Shown here piece after piece: positions 9,447 to 18,205 of a stretch of 64,000 bases of DNA. Source of the DNA: Acetivibrio thermocellus ATCC 27405 (GTDB lineage Bacteria > Bacillota > Clostridia > Acetivibrionales > Acetivibrionaceae); the NCBI RefSeq assembly GCF_000015865.1, contig NC_009012.1, positions 3,465,081 through 3,529,080 on the forward strand. Direction: 5' to 3'. The translations under genes and the position numbers were made by a program. The notes beneath the pieces are model-generated. The model was given only the letters and a program-made list of their open reading frames with translations. It had not been told where the DNA came from and did no database searches. Numbering within the stretch: position 1 is the stretch's first letter; each line of letters opens with the position of its first letter.

Positions 9447-9576
9447 CTATTCTGGTAGAGATTCTGCGTTTATAAAATATGTTCAACTTACTGTATATAT
9501 TGTTCACAGTATTTTAGTGTATCTATTATTTTTTATTTATACATCAGAAAATGAGAATATTAAGTAGGGGGGTAGA

Positions 9577-9584
9577 TGTTTCTG
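9577..9584. repeat. Left target-site duplication of the IS256 element
   Basis: TGTTTCTG, identical to the 8 bases at 10980-10987 on the other side of the element. Confidence 0.85.
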
Positions 9585-10979
9585 GTTATAGTCTCAAGTA
9601 GTGGTGTAAATTTCGTGGAGGCTAATTGACAAAAGTAACCACGATATGATTTCTACTTTATTAGGGAAACAAAACAAAACAAATAAAGTAGAGGAGGTCA
9701 TACCGTGGCTACTAATAATAGAATGGCACTTTTAGAACAACTTAGCAAGTATGTTGTTGAAAAAGATAAAGATTTTTTAAAAGAAGCATTAACATTACTC
9801 ATTAATGCCCTAATGGATGCGGAAGTTACATCAATAATAGGTGCTGAAAAGTATGAAAGAAATAATAATAGAAACAACTATCGCAATGGATATCGTCTAA
9901 GAGAATGGGATACTCGAGTAGGAACATTACAGTTAAGCATTCCCAAGTTACGTCACGGAAGTTATTTTCCAAGTCTTTTAGAACCGAGGAAAATGTCAGA
10001 GAAAGCATTATTGAATGTAGTTCAGGAAGCCTATGTTCATGGAGTAAGTACCAGGAAGGTGGATGAACTTGTAGAAGCTCTTGGAATGAAAGGGATTGAT
10101 AAAAGCGAAGTATCAAGAATCAGTAAGCAACTGGATGAATTTGTAGAAGAATTTAAAAACCGTAGACTGGAAGGAGAATATCCTTACCTTTGGCTTGATG
10201 CCACTTTCCCCAAGGTTCGGGAAGGAGGCAGGGTATGCAGTATGGCACTAGTTATAGCAGTAGGAGTTAATCAACAAGGTGAACGGGAAATATTAGGTTT
10301 TGATGTAGGGATGAGTGAAGACGGGGCTTTTTGGGAGGAGTTTTTAAGAAGGCTGGTAGCAAGGGGTCTAAAAGGTGTAAGGCTTGTAATCAGTGATGCA
10401 CATGAAGGGCTGAAGGCTGCAATAAAGAAGATTTTAACGGGAAGTGCATGGCAAAGATGCCGTGTACATTTTATGAGAAACGTATTAAGCCAGGTACCAA
10501 AGCATTATCAGGGAATGGTATCATCGATAATACGGACAATATTTGCCCAGAATGATCAGGAATCTGCGAGGGAACAGTTAAGGCATGTAGTAGATGAGCT
10601 TAAAAAACGTTTTCCAAAAGCAATGAAAATTCTTGAAGAAGCAGAAGAAGAAATCCTGGCATATATGGCTTTTCCCCGTGAGCATTGGGCACAGATACAC
10701 TCCACCAATCCTCTTGAGAGACTTAACCGGGAAATTCGCCGTCGAACGGATGTTGTTTGCATATTTCCAAATCGTGAGGCGGTAATCCGATTGGTAGGAG
10801 CAATGCTCATGGAACAAAATGATGAATGGAAAGTAGGGCGGCGCTATTTCAGTCTGGAATCAATGTCAAAGATTACATCGATAAATGAATTTACATTGAC
10901 ACCAGTAGCTTTATTACATAAATGAGGTGAAAAAATGATAAAGTAGAAATCATTTTACACCACTTGACAAGACACTATC
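9585..10979 (+). mobile_element. Intact IS256-family insertion sequence, 1395 bp
   Basis: The left end (GTTATAGTCTCAAGTAGTGG and on) and the reverse complement of the right end (GATAGTGTCTTGTCAAGTGG and on) match at about 18 of 26 positions, with the inner eleven identical. A second internal match (TGATTTCTACTTTAT, at 9647 and mirrored at about 10938-10952) lies further in. The element has one uninterrupted mutator-type transposase and 8-bp direct repeats TGTTTCTG on both sides, as expected for this family. It landed in a spacer after the terminator at 9446, so it disrupts no visible gene. Confidence 0.9.
9705..10925 (+). CDS. IS256-family (mutator-type) transposase
   Basis: A 406-residue DDE transposase, full length for the family. 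The GTG start at 9705 follows AGAGGAGG by 8 bases. Family features include NNRNNYRNGYR near the N terminus, the first catalytic aspartate in YLWLDATF, the second in LVISDAHEG, the C-x2-H block in RCRVHFMRN, and the glutamate in STNPLERLNREIRRRT. The frame is open with no lesions, so the copy is probably active. It lies inside matching terminal repeats. Confidence 0.95.
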   Translation: MATNNRMALLEQLSKYVVEKDKDFLKEALTLLINALMDAEVTSIIGAEKYERNNNRNNYRNGYRLREWDTRVGTLQLSIPKLRHGSYFPSLLEPRKMSEKALLNVVQEAYVHGVSTRKVDELVEALGMKGIDKSEVSRISKQLDEFVEEFKNRRLEGEYPYLWLDATFPKVREGGRVCSMALVIAVGVNQQGEREILGFDVGMSEDGAFWEEFLRRLVARGLKGVRLVISDAHEGLKAAIKKILTGSAWQRCRVHFMRNVLSQVPKHYQGMVSSIIRTIFAQNDQESAREQLRHVVDELKKRFPKAMKILEEAEEEILAYMAFPREHWAQIHSTNPLERLNREIRRRTDVVCIFPNREAVIRLVGAMLMEQNDEWKVGRRYFSLESMSKITSINEFTLTPVALLHK

Positions 10980-10987
10980 TGTTTCTG
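10980..10987. repeat. Right target-site duplication of the IS256 element
   Basis: TGTTTCTG, the partner of 9577-9584. Confidence 0.85.
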
Positions 10988-11071
10988 AATGAAAAAGAAT
11001 ACATTATCTTACGTCATTCGATTACTTTATAACTTACTGACAGGATACATTGTAAATGTCAATAAAATTTT

Positions 11072-12159
11072 GGTTCTTTCCAAAGTTAGTTGAAACAAAC
11101 GAAAAAACATGATAAAATAAATAAAAATCAAACAAAAGAAAAGAGATTATACTATGGATAAGTTTATTAAACAATTAGATCCAAACTTAGACTATATTAA
11201 TCATGAAATAAATGATGGCAAATGCTATATAACAGTAGCTTCCAACCGCAAAGAAGTAACATGTCCATTTTGCGGCCAGTCATCATCCAGAATACATTCC
11301 ACCTACAACAGAACTTTTCAGGATCTTCCAATACAAGGTAATAAGGTATTTATTATTATACGTAACAGAAAAATGTTTTGTGATAATCCTGATTGTAGTC
11401 ATACTACTTTTGCAGAAAGATTTGATTTTATCTCCTATAAAGCGAAGAAAACCCGTCGTCTTGAGGATGAAATTGTACGAATGTCAATAAATTGCAGTTC
11501 CGTTGCAGCATCAAAAGCTCTAAAGGAAAATGTTGTGGATATCGGTAAAAGTACAGTTTGCAATCTCTTAAAAAAAAGAAACACCGGTTGTTGACAAAAA
11601 GACAGTAACAGCTGTTTGCATTGATGATTTTGCTATTAAAAAGCGAAAAAGCTATGGGACAATTATGGTAGATATTTTTACGCATCAAATACTTGATATG
11701 ATTGACTCAAGGGATTATGAGACTGTTTACGAGTAATTAAAAACATATTATATTAAAGCTATTGTACCACCCAATAGAAAAAGTAAAAATAATTAGCAAG
11801 AAACAATTTGAAATGATATGCAGAGAATATCCGTTTTTTGAAAAGATATATAAAATAACATGGGAATTTAAGAGTATGCTAACTGATAAAAATATTGATG
11901 CTTTGGATAAATTGATGGAGGGAGCCAAAAATCTAAACATACCGGAGATAAACAGTTTTATAAATGGGATTGAACGAGATATGGAGGCTGTAAGGAATGC
12001 GATAAAATATGAATATAGTAATGGGCTTGTATAAGGGTGCATTAATAAACTGAAGGTAATAAAACGAATTATGTATGGCTGTTGTAGTTTTGAAACATTA
12101 AAAACCAAAATTCTCCGGCTCGAAAAAATGAGGTTATTCAACTAACACTGGAAAGAACC
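11072..12159 (+). mobile_element. Degenerate ISL3-family element with clear ends
   Basis: The 21-base ends GGTTCTTTCCAAAGTTAGTT(G) at 11072-11092 and the reverse complement of 12139-12159 differ at only two positions. Inside lies a transposase remnant with several lesions. The element is about 1.09 kb, short for ISL3 copies, because the middle of the transposase is deleted. No flanking duplication is evident. Confidence 0.85.
11154..12145 (+). pseudogene. ISL3-family transposase remnant
   Basis: The N-terminal part (146 codons) has the zinc-finger block TCPFCGQSSSRIHS and a later FCDNPDC pair, then HTH-like residues. At the A run near 11575 the frame shifts; reading on in the next frame gives AVCIDDFAIKKRKSYGTIMV, the DDE core start, up to a TAA at about 11736. 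A large part of the catalytic domain is missing. The C-terminal part resumes from about 11770 (KQFEMICREYPFFEKIY) and is itself cut by a TAA at 12032, where EYSNGLV should continue as GCINKLKVIKRIMYG. At least three lesions, so inactive. Confidence 0.85.
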
Positions 12160-12201
12160 CTGAAATTATGTCACATATCGGCAAAAAATAGGCTGTTTTA
12201 G

Positions 12202-12312
12202 TCAGGGTTCCTGTATGATTTTGTGTACAGACAATATTGTTCAGGAGAAAATGCCTTGACAGATGAAGAAATAACTAAATGGAAATACAGTTTATTGGAT
12301 AGGGGGCCATAA
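12202..12312 (+). pseudogene. 3' end of an unknown gene next to the ISL3 element
   Basis: An open frame of 36 codons between an upstream in-frame TAG and its own TAA, reading LYDFVYRQYCSGENALTDEE and ending LLDRGP. It has no start of its own. The stop lies two bases before the ATG of the next gene, and the ribosome site for that gene (AGGGGG) is inside its last codons, the spacing of a coupled gene pair. It is best explained as the last residues of a larger protein lost when the ISL3 element or a deletion removed its front. The family is unknown. Confidence 0.4.
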
Positions 12313-12314
12313 GA

Positions 12315-12647
12315 ATGAAGAAAGAGGAACTGCAATGGGATTTTATAAAAAAAGCCAAGGCAGTACTGATGAACTGGTCAGAAGCTAATAATATACATTT
12401 ATTTGCAGTACATTTTATTCCTTTGTCTGATTTTTCACTTGAAGTATATGTATTTTACGAAAGTGATATTGATATAACTCAATATCAGCAAAACGGAGTT
12501 TCGGATAAAATTAAGCAGGTTTTTTTAGAGGCACTTAATGATTTAAATTATATGAAAATCTTTAATAATAATATAACATTTACGTTCGATTCCAATGAAA
12601 ATGTTATAAATAACTATCAAGGAAGTTATTTTTTTAGGCTAAGATAA
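12315..12647 (+). CDS. Hypothetical protein, candidate immunity protein
   Basis: A 110-residue soluble protein, unrecognised, starting two bases after the preceding fragment. Residues alternate in a way that suggests an alpha/beta fold (helix at WDFIKKAKAVLMNWSEANN, strands at HLFAVHFIPL and SLEVYVFYESD). Size, coupling to a truncated upstream gene, and a neighbourhood with another toxin-like/immunity-like pair make an immunity role plausible, but nothing in the sequence proves it. Confidence 0.5.
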   Translation: MKKEELQWDFIKKAKAVLMNWSEANNIHLFAVHFIPLSDFSLEVYVFYESDIDITQYQQNGVSDKIKQVFLEALNDLNYMKIFNNNITFTFDSNENVINNYQGSYFFRLR

Positions 12648-12702
12648 ACTTGTTGCGACCTTTTTCTGTTTGATAATTAAATTTTTATATTGGGGGTGCT
12701 AA

Positions 12703-13026
12703 GTGAAAAATAAAATAGTCATTACCATTATAGTAGTTTGTGTAATTTTATTATTTTTTTACTGCTAATTCATAATGATATAGTTTTAGATGAAGTTTCC
12801 TGGCGTATTACTCAATTAAAATCGGAACCGGCATCTTATATAAAGTATATATTTAAAGACGGAGAAAAGAAACATAAAGCGGAAGAGATTACAGACTTGC
12901 TTTTGGTTCTGATAAAACGGTAAGTGTGGAGCTATTAATTCAAAAATTGACAGAGAAATATCTTCGCAAAGTGGTTATGTGAGGGTAAATCCAAGTGATG
13001 TTAATAAAATAACTTTTATTGATTAG
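12703..13026 (+). pseudogene. Broken small membrane-anchored protein gene
   Basis: A GTG at 12703, about 6 bases after GGGGGTG, starts a hydrophobic N terminus (KNKIVITIIVVCVILLFF). A shift at the T run near 12758 is needed to reach DEVSWRITQLKSEPASYIKY, and a further shift near 12905 to reach REISSQSGYVRVNPSDVNKI before TAG at 13024. With the frame restored it would encode a short single-pass protein of about 107 residues. Function unknown. Confidence 0.6.
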
Positions 13027-13102
13027 TGAGATATAAATTGTGTAAGTGCCAAATTCTGAAAGTACTAATTGGCAAAATAATAAGATACAGTTAATAAGAA
13101 AT

Positions 13103-13149
13103 GGACGGTTCTTAGCCTGACATCAGACAAAGAACCGTCCGCATTGTTT
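13103..13149 (+). terminator. Terminator at the end of the accessory island
   Basis: GGACGGTTCTT and AAGAACCGTCC form a perfect 11-bp stem, followed by GCATTGTTTT. The AGAACCGTCC core also occurs in the repeat at 31856-31878. Confidence 0.7.
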
Positions 13150-13152
13150 TAA

Positions 13153-14778
13153 CTATTCAAAATATGCCCATTTGAAGATTACGAAACCAAGTTGTGAATG
13201 TAACACTCCCTTAAGATTCGGTGATATGACTATAGGATCAGTATAGAAGTACAAAGGAGCTATTGCGGCGTCATCCATAAGTATCTTTTCCGCATCATGG
13301 TACATTTGAATGCGTTTAGCCGGGTCAGTTTCTCTTCTTGCTGCGGAAATAAGTTCATCATACTTTGGATTGCTGTACATGGCATTATTCTGACCGTTTC
13401 CGGTTGTAAATATGTCCATGAAAGTTGACGGATCCATATAGTCTCCGATCCAACCGTTTCTGTTTATATTGTAAACGCCGTCTTTTCGTGACTGCTGGAA
13501 TACATTCCATTCCTGAGCCAGGATTTCAACTTCAACACCCAGATTTTCCTTCCACATCTGCTGCAAAGCTTCAGCTATAGGCTCATGACCCGCACCTGAG
13601 TTCAGACCAAAAGTAATTTTCGGGAATCCTTTTCCGTCCGGGTAACCTGCCTCAGCAAGAAGCCTTTTGGCTTCAGCCACATTCTTTTCGTAATCTTCAG
13701 GTTTTACTGAAATATAGTCGCCGCCTACTGTGCGGAAGTCGGGTTCCGGATTAACGTCAGCTATACCGTATGGTACAAAAGCTGTTGCCGGAGTTTCACC
13801 ACCTTTTTTGACGTTTTCTACCAGGTAGTTGCGGTCAATTGCCAGAGAAAACGCTTTTCTTACCCTTACATCGTTAAAAGGAGGTTTATTGTTTACAAAG
13901 TCTATATAATATGTTCCAATTAACGGAAAAATTTTCAGATTACCTGCTGCTTTTTCAGCAGCCAGCTCATCCGAAGGAATATTCTTTGCATAGGCAACTT
14001 GTCCGTTTTTAAATGCGCTTAAGATGGCATTCTGGTCATTCATCAGATACCATTCGATTTTAGGTGCAATTACATTATTTTTGTCCCAGTAGTTTTCATT
14101 CTTTTCAAATACAATTTTTGAATCATGGTCCCAGCTGGTCAGTTTGTAAGGTCCGTTGCCTATATAAGTAGACGGTTCAAGCGCCCACTTGTCTTTATTG
14201 GCGGATATAATATCTTCCCTGAGAGGAACGAGAGCAGGGAAGGCAACTATTTCGGTAAAGAACGGACATGGGCTTTCAAGGGTTACCTCAAGGGTTTTAT
14301 CGTTGACAGCCCGAACACCCAACGTACTGACGTCGGCTTCACCGGCGTTGATTTTTTCACCGTTTTTTATGAAATAAGCGTAATACGCATAATCGGCGGC
14401 TGTTGCCGGATCAACGAGCCTTCTCCAGGAATAAACAAAATCGTTTGCAGTTACATCCTTGCCGTCAGACCACTTTGCATCCTTGCGGATGTAGAATGTC
14501 CAAACAAGCCCGTCATCACTTGTTTCCCATCTTTCAGCCGTTCCTGCAACAATGGTGCCGTCTTTGCCTAGCGTGGTCAGTCCTTCAAATGCACATAAAA
14601 TATAGTTGCCGCCATCAACTGCATTGTTGCGGGACGGATCCAGGGTTTTTGGCTCGGATGCAATAGTCGCACGAATGACTTGGTTTGATGTTGATGTTTT
14701 GTTCTGTGTTTTTCCGCAGCCTGTTAATACTGTTGCAACGATTACAAGTGTAATTGTAAGTGCCAAGATTCTCTTCAT
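13153..14778 (-). CDS. oppA: Oligopeptide ABC transporter, substrate-binding lipoprotein
   Basis: A 541-residue family 5 solute-binding protein. The signal peptide ends in a lipobox (VLTGCGKTQ), so the mature protein is anchored to the outer face of the membrane, where it captures peptides and hands them to OppB/OppC. Family features include EPKTLDPSRNN near the N terminus, RKDAKWSDGKDVTANDFVYS, and AFSLAIDRN. It is the last gene of a five-gene minus-strand cluster (oppB, C, D, F, A). A 197-base gap precedes it, with a weak hairpin at 14899-14917, so it may be expressed at a different level from the rest. Peptide specificity cannot be read from the sequence. Confidence 0.93.
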   Translation of the reverse strand: MKRILALTITLVIVATVLTGCGKTQNKTSTSNQVIRATIASEPKTLDPSRNNAVDGGNYILCAFEGLTTLGKDGTIVAGTAERWETSDDGLVWTFYIRKDAKWSDGKDVTANDFVYSWRRLVDPATAADYAYYAYFIKNGEKINAGEADVSTLGVRAVNDKTLEVTLESPCPFFTEIVAFPALVPLREDIISANKDKWALEPSTYIGNGPYKLTSWDHDSKIVFEKNENYWDKNNVIAPKIEWYLMNDQNAILSAFKNGQVAYAKNIPSDELAAEKAAGNLKIFPLIGTYYIDFVNNKPPFNDVRVRKAFSLAIDRNYLVENVKKGGETPATAFVPYGIADVNPEPDFRTVGGDYISVKPEDYEKNVAEAKRLLAEAGYPDGKGFPKITFGLNSGAGHEPIAEALQQMWKENLGVEVEILAQEWNVFQQSRKDGVYNINRNGWIGDYMDPSTFMDIFTTGNGQNNAMYSNPKYDELISAARRETDPAKRIQMYHDAEKILMDDAAIAPLYFYTDPIVISPNLKGVLHSQLGFVIFKWAYFE

Positions 14779-14975
14779 AGCGATTTCATACCCCTTACTA
14801 TTTTATTGTTTTAATTCATGGTTTTAACTTTAAAATTAATTTATCCATATCTGCAATTAATATTCCTTCACTGCATAAATGAACATAAAATCCCCGTCCA
14901 ATGTCGACCTCATTGGAACAGAAATAATTCATTCTGTAGTATAATGGAAAAACAGATACGGAAATTTTAAAAATA

Positions 14976-16004
14976 TCATAATTTACCTGCAAAATGGCAG
15001 GCTACATAATGACCGTTTCCGTAATCTTTGAACTCGGGCACTTCTTTTGCACAGATATCCTTTGCATAGGGACATCTGGTTCTGAACTTGCAGCCAGATG
15101 GCGGATTCACCGGTGACGGGATTTCACCCTTTAAGATAATTCTGTTTCTTTTCTTGGCAATCTCAGGATTAGGTCTGGGAATAGCCGTCAATAGTGCCTG
15201 AGTGTATGGATGGAGAGGATTTTTGTACAATTCTTCCGATTCCACCAGTTCCACTATATGTCCCAGGTACATGACCCCTACTCTGTCACATGTATGCCTT
15301 ACCACGCCCAAATCATGGGAGATGAAAAGGTAGGTCAGGTTCAGCCTTTCCTGCATTTCTTCCAGCGTGTTAATTATCTGGGCCCTTATAGAAACGTCAA
15401 GTGCGGATACCGGCTCGTCACATACGATAAATTCAGGTTCTACGGCGATAGCCCGGGCTATTCCGATTCTTTGGCGCTGTCCTCCTGAAAATTCATGAGG
15501 ATAACGGGATGCGTGTTCGGTATTAAGTCCTACCATTTTTAACAGTTCTCTGACTTTTTCCTCCCTCTCTTTTTTGGAAGAAACCAGTCTATGAATATCC
15601 AGTGCTTCGCCCACAATATCCGAAACGGTCATACGAGGGTCGAGGGATGCGTAAGGGTCTTGAAAAATATACTGCATTTTTTTCCTGTAGGGAAGGAGCT
15701 GTCCCCTTCCCAATTTGGTTATATCAACTCCCAAAAATACAACTCGCCCGGCTGTAGGCTCATAAATCCTGAGAATTGTCCTTCCCAAAGTGGTTTTACC
15801 TGAACCGGATTCGCCAACGAGTCCGAGGGTTTCGCCTTTGTAAATCTCAAAGGTTACATCATCCACCGCTTTAACTGTGGCTTTTTTACCAAGGCTGGTT
15901 TTTATGTTAAAATATTGCTTTAAATTTTTCACTTCTATTAAAACATCTTTTTTCCGGGCTGAATTATAGCCGGATGAAGAAGTTTTTGCTTCAATGTTTG
16001 TCAT
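14976..16004 (-). CDS. oppF: Oligopeptide ABC transporter ATP-binding protein OppF
   Basis: A 342-residue ATPase that powers peptide import with OppD. Walker A is GESGSGKTT, the signature motif SGGQRQRIGIARA, Walker B EFIVCDEPVSALD, and the switch histidine lies in FISHDLGVVRH. The C terminus has the oligopeptide-type extension with cysteines (GCKFRTRCPYAKDICAKEVP) that in this family can bind an Fe-S cluster. Its start overlaps the end of oppD by 14 bases, which implies translational coupling. Confidence 0.93.
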   Translation of the reverse strand: MTNIEAKTSSSGYNSARKKDVLIEVKNLKQYFNIKTSLGKKATVKAVDDVTFEIYKGETLGLVGESGSGKTTLGRTILRIYEPTAGRVVFLGVDITKLGRGQLLPYRKKMQYIFQDPYASLDPRMTVSDIVGEALDIHRLVSSKKEREEKVRELLKMVGLNTEHASRYPHEFSGGQRQRIGIARAIAVEPEFIVCDEPVSALDVSIRAQIINTLEEMQERLNLTYLFISHDLGVVRHTCDRVGVMYLGHIVELVESEELYKNPLHPYTQALLTAIPRPNPEIAKKRNRIILKGEIPSPVNPPSGCKFRTRCPYAKDICAKEVPEFKDYGNGHYVACHFAGKL

Positions 16005-17007
16005 TATTCTTTACCTCCGTGCTATTATTGGCCATGCCATCGTACAGCCAACAGCTGACTGTGTGTCCGTCCTCAATTGAATACTCTTTTGGTGCATATT
16101 TTAAACAGACCTTCATGCAGTTTTCGCACCTTGGCGCAAAGGCACAGCCTTGAGGCAGATTTAACAGATCTATAGGATTTCCCTGAATAGGAATTAGTTT
16201 TTCGCCTTTTTTATTGAGGTCGGGCAGGGAACGAAGCAAGCCTTTTGTATACGGATGACGGGGGTTATTAAATATACTGTAAACAGAGCCCTGCTCGACA
16301 ATTTTTCCGGCGTACATAACGATAATATCATCAGCCATGTCGGCAACTATACCAAGGTCATGGGTTATGAGGATTATGGCCATTCCCGTCTTTTTTTGAA
16401 TATCTTTGAGAAGCTCTAAAATCTGAGCCTGTATTGTAACATCAAGGGCAGTTGTCGGCTCATCGGCGATCAAAAGTTTGGGCGAACCGGCAAGAGCCAT
16501 GGCAATCATTACCCTTTGGCGCATACCTCCTGAAAATTCATGAGGATACTGAGCCAAGCGTTTTTCAGGCTCGTTTATGCCAACCAATTTCAACAAGTCA
16601 ATCGAACGTTCTTTTATTTCCTTTTTTGAAATTTTTCTGCCGTACTTGTGGATTAAAGATTCCGCAATTTGGTTTCCTATTGTAAAAACGGGATTTAAAC
16701 AGGTCATAGGGTCCTGAAATATCATTGCTATCTCATTTCCCGCAAGATTCTGCCTTTCTGATTTAGTCATAGTGGAAACATCTTTGCCGTCAAATATAAT
16801 ACTTCCTCCGACAATTTTGCCGGGGTTGTCAATTAATCCCATAATAGAATAGGAAGACACACTTTTGCCGGAGCCCGACTCACCGACTATTCCCAGGACT
16901 TTTCCCGGTTCAAGGGTGTAGCTGATTCCGTTTACGGCTTTAACTTCTCCGGCCGGTGTGAAGAAGGAAACTTTTAAATCATTTATTTTAAGCAATTCTT
17001 TACTCAT
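15991..17007 (-). CDS. oppD: Oligopeptide ABC transporter ATP-binding protein OppD
   Basis: A 338-residue ATPase, partner of OppF. Walker [11 protein letters not shown], signature [13 protein letters not shown], Walker [14 protein letters not shown]-loop [10 protein letters not shown]. The C-terminal oligopeptide extension has the cysteine cluster [20 protein letters not shown]. It lies 70 bases after oppC; that spacer contains short tandem repeats. Order and strand place it in the opp operon. Confidence 0.93.
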   Translation of the reverse strand: MSKELLKINDLKVSFFTPAGEVKAVNGISYTLEPGKVLGIVGESGSGKSVSSYSIMGLIDNPGKIVGGSIIFDGKDVSTMTKSERQNLAGNEIAMIFQDPMTCLNPVFTIGNQIAESLIHKYGRKISKKEIKERSIDLLKLVGINEPEKRLAQYPHEFSGGMRQRVMIAMALAGSPKLLIADEPTTALDVTIQAQILELLKDIQKKTGMAIILITHDLGIVADMADDIIVMYAGKIVEQGSVYSIFNNPRHPYTKGLLRSLPDLNKKGEKLIPIQGNPIDLLNLPQGCAFAPRCENCMKVCLKYAPKEYSIEDGHTVSCWLYDGMANNSTEVKNNDKH

Positions 17008-17021
17008 TTAAATCACCTGTA

Positions 17022-17097
17022 TCTGTTTTTTCATTCGTATCTGTTTTTCATTTGTGCCTATTTTTTTCATCCTGTATCTACTTTTTCATCCTTGGGT
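17022..17097 (-). repeat. Tandem repeats around the oppC stop codon
   Basis: Read on the minus strand, ATGAAAAA followed by AGATAC or a variant recurs four times at intervals of 17-19 bases, the first copy holding the last codons and stop of oppC (ATG AAA AAG TAG). The copies have drifted slightly. It looks like local duplication of the 3' end of oppC. Confidence 0.65.
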
Positions 17098-18163
17098 CCA
17101 GAGCATCTCTCAGACCGTCACCAAAAAGATTTATGGACAGAATGATAATACTGATGGTAGCCGCAGGGAAAAACAGCATGTACGGGTATGAATATATACC
17201 TTTCAGGGCAGTCTGTGCCAGAGAACCAAGGGATGCCATGGGTATTGAAACACCCAGCCCTATGAAGCTGAGGAAAGATTCCACGAAAATCGCCTCAGGA
17301 ATTTTTAAGGTGGCTACCACTATAATCTGACCAATGCAGTTTGGTATAAGATGCTTGAAAATAATTCTTCTGTTGTTTGCGCCAAGCACCTTGGCAGCTA
17401 AAACAAACTCCTGCTCCTTTAGTGCCAGGATCTGACCGCGCACTATCCTTGCCATATCCACCCAGTAAAGAAGGGCCAGAACGAAGAATATACTTATTAG
17501 CCCCACACCAAGGTTTTTTAGAAATTTGGGAGCACTGGCGGAATTTAAAAAATTGTCTATCGGTGTCTTTAAGGCAACCTGCAGCAAAATAACTATAAGT
17601 ATGGTCGGAACTGAATAAACAATGTCTATGATTCTCATCATGACAATATCAACCCAGCCGCCGAAATATCCCGAGATTGCACCGTACAGAATACCGATTA
17701 TTGATATCATGATGGCTGCAACAATACCGACGGAAAGAGAGATTCTTGCACCTATCATTGTTCTGGTAAACAAATCCCTTCCCAGACTGTCAGTACCGAA
17801 TATATGCTGTGCGTTTGGAGGCAGATTTTCACTGCCTTTGTTTATCTGATCATATTCGTAAGGTGAGAGCATGGGCCCGATTATTGCAGCCAGAACGACC
17901 AGCAGTATAACCACCAGAGAACCCATGGCGACTTTATTTGCTTTAAGCCTTCTCCAGGCATCTTTCCAATATCCTACCGACGGACGCATGACTTCGGCTG
18001 TTGCCTTTTCGCTGTCCGATGCAGGCAGAAAAAGCTTTTCGTCTAAAACTTCCTCGTCTAAAACTTCCTCGTCTAAAACTTCCTCGTCTAAAACTTCCTC
18101 GTCTAAAACTTTCTCGTCTAAAATTTCCTCGTCTAAAATTTCCGATTTAATCATATCTGACAT
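17078..18163 (-). CDS. oppC: Oligopeptide ABC transporter permease OppC
   Basis: A 361-residue membrane subunit with about six transmembrane segments and the binding-protein-dependent permease signature (EAIFVESFLSFIGLGVSIP). It forms the pore with OppB. The OppC-type domain begins near GYWKDAWRRLKANK. The odd part is the N terminus: residues about 8-42 are a string of LDEEV or LDEEI units encoded by seven copies of a 15-base repeat, an acidic cytoplasmic tail absent from ordinary OppC proteins. The start at 18163 is accepted because GGAGA lies about 7 bases upstream. Confidence 0.92.
   Translation of the reverse strand: MSDMIKSEILDEEILDEKVLDEEVLDEEVLDEEVLDEEVLDEKLFLPASDSEKATAEVMRPSVGYWKDAWRRLKANKVAMGSLVVILLVVLAAIIGPMLSPYEYDQINKGSENLPPNAQHIFGTDSLGRDLFTRTMIGARISLSVGIVAAIMISIIGILYGAISGYFGGWVDIVMMRIIDIVYSVPTILIVILLQVALKTPIDNFLNSASAPKFLKNLGVGLISIFFVLALLYWVDMARIVRGQILALKEQEFVLAAKVLGANNRRIIFKHLIPNCIGQIIVVATLKIPEAIFVESFLSFIGLGVSIPMASLGSLAQTALKGIYSYPYMLFFPAATISIIILSINLFGDGLRDALDPRMKK
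18039..18143 (-). repeat. Seven-copy 15-bp minisatellite in oppC
   Basis: The plus-strand unit TCGTCTAAAACTTCC occurs seven times head to tail, with single-base variants in the last three copies. As 15 is a multiple of three, copy-number changes keep frame and add or remove LDEEV. Confidence 0.95.
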
Positions 18164-18205
18164 TTTAGTCTCCCCATTTCCATAATTTCCGTTTTTGTTT
18201 TTTAC

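Noticed and set aside
18039-18143. CRISPR-like array
   Set aside because: Units are 15 bases head to tail with no spacers and lie in frame within oppC.
17871-18185. Plus-strand frame with SSKTSSSKT repeats
   Set aside because: Antisense shadow of the oppC minisatellite.
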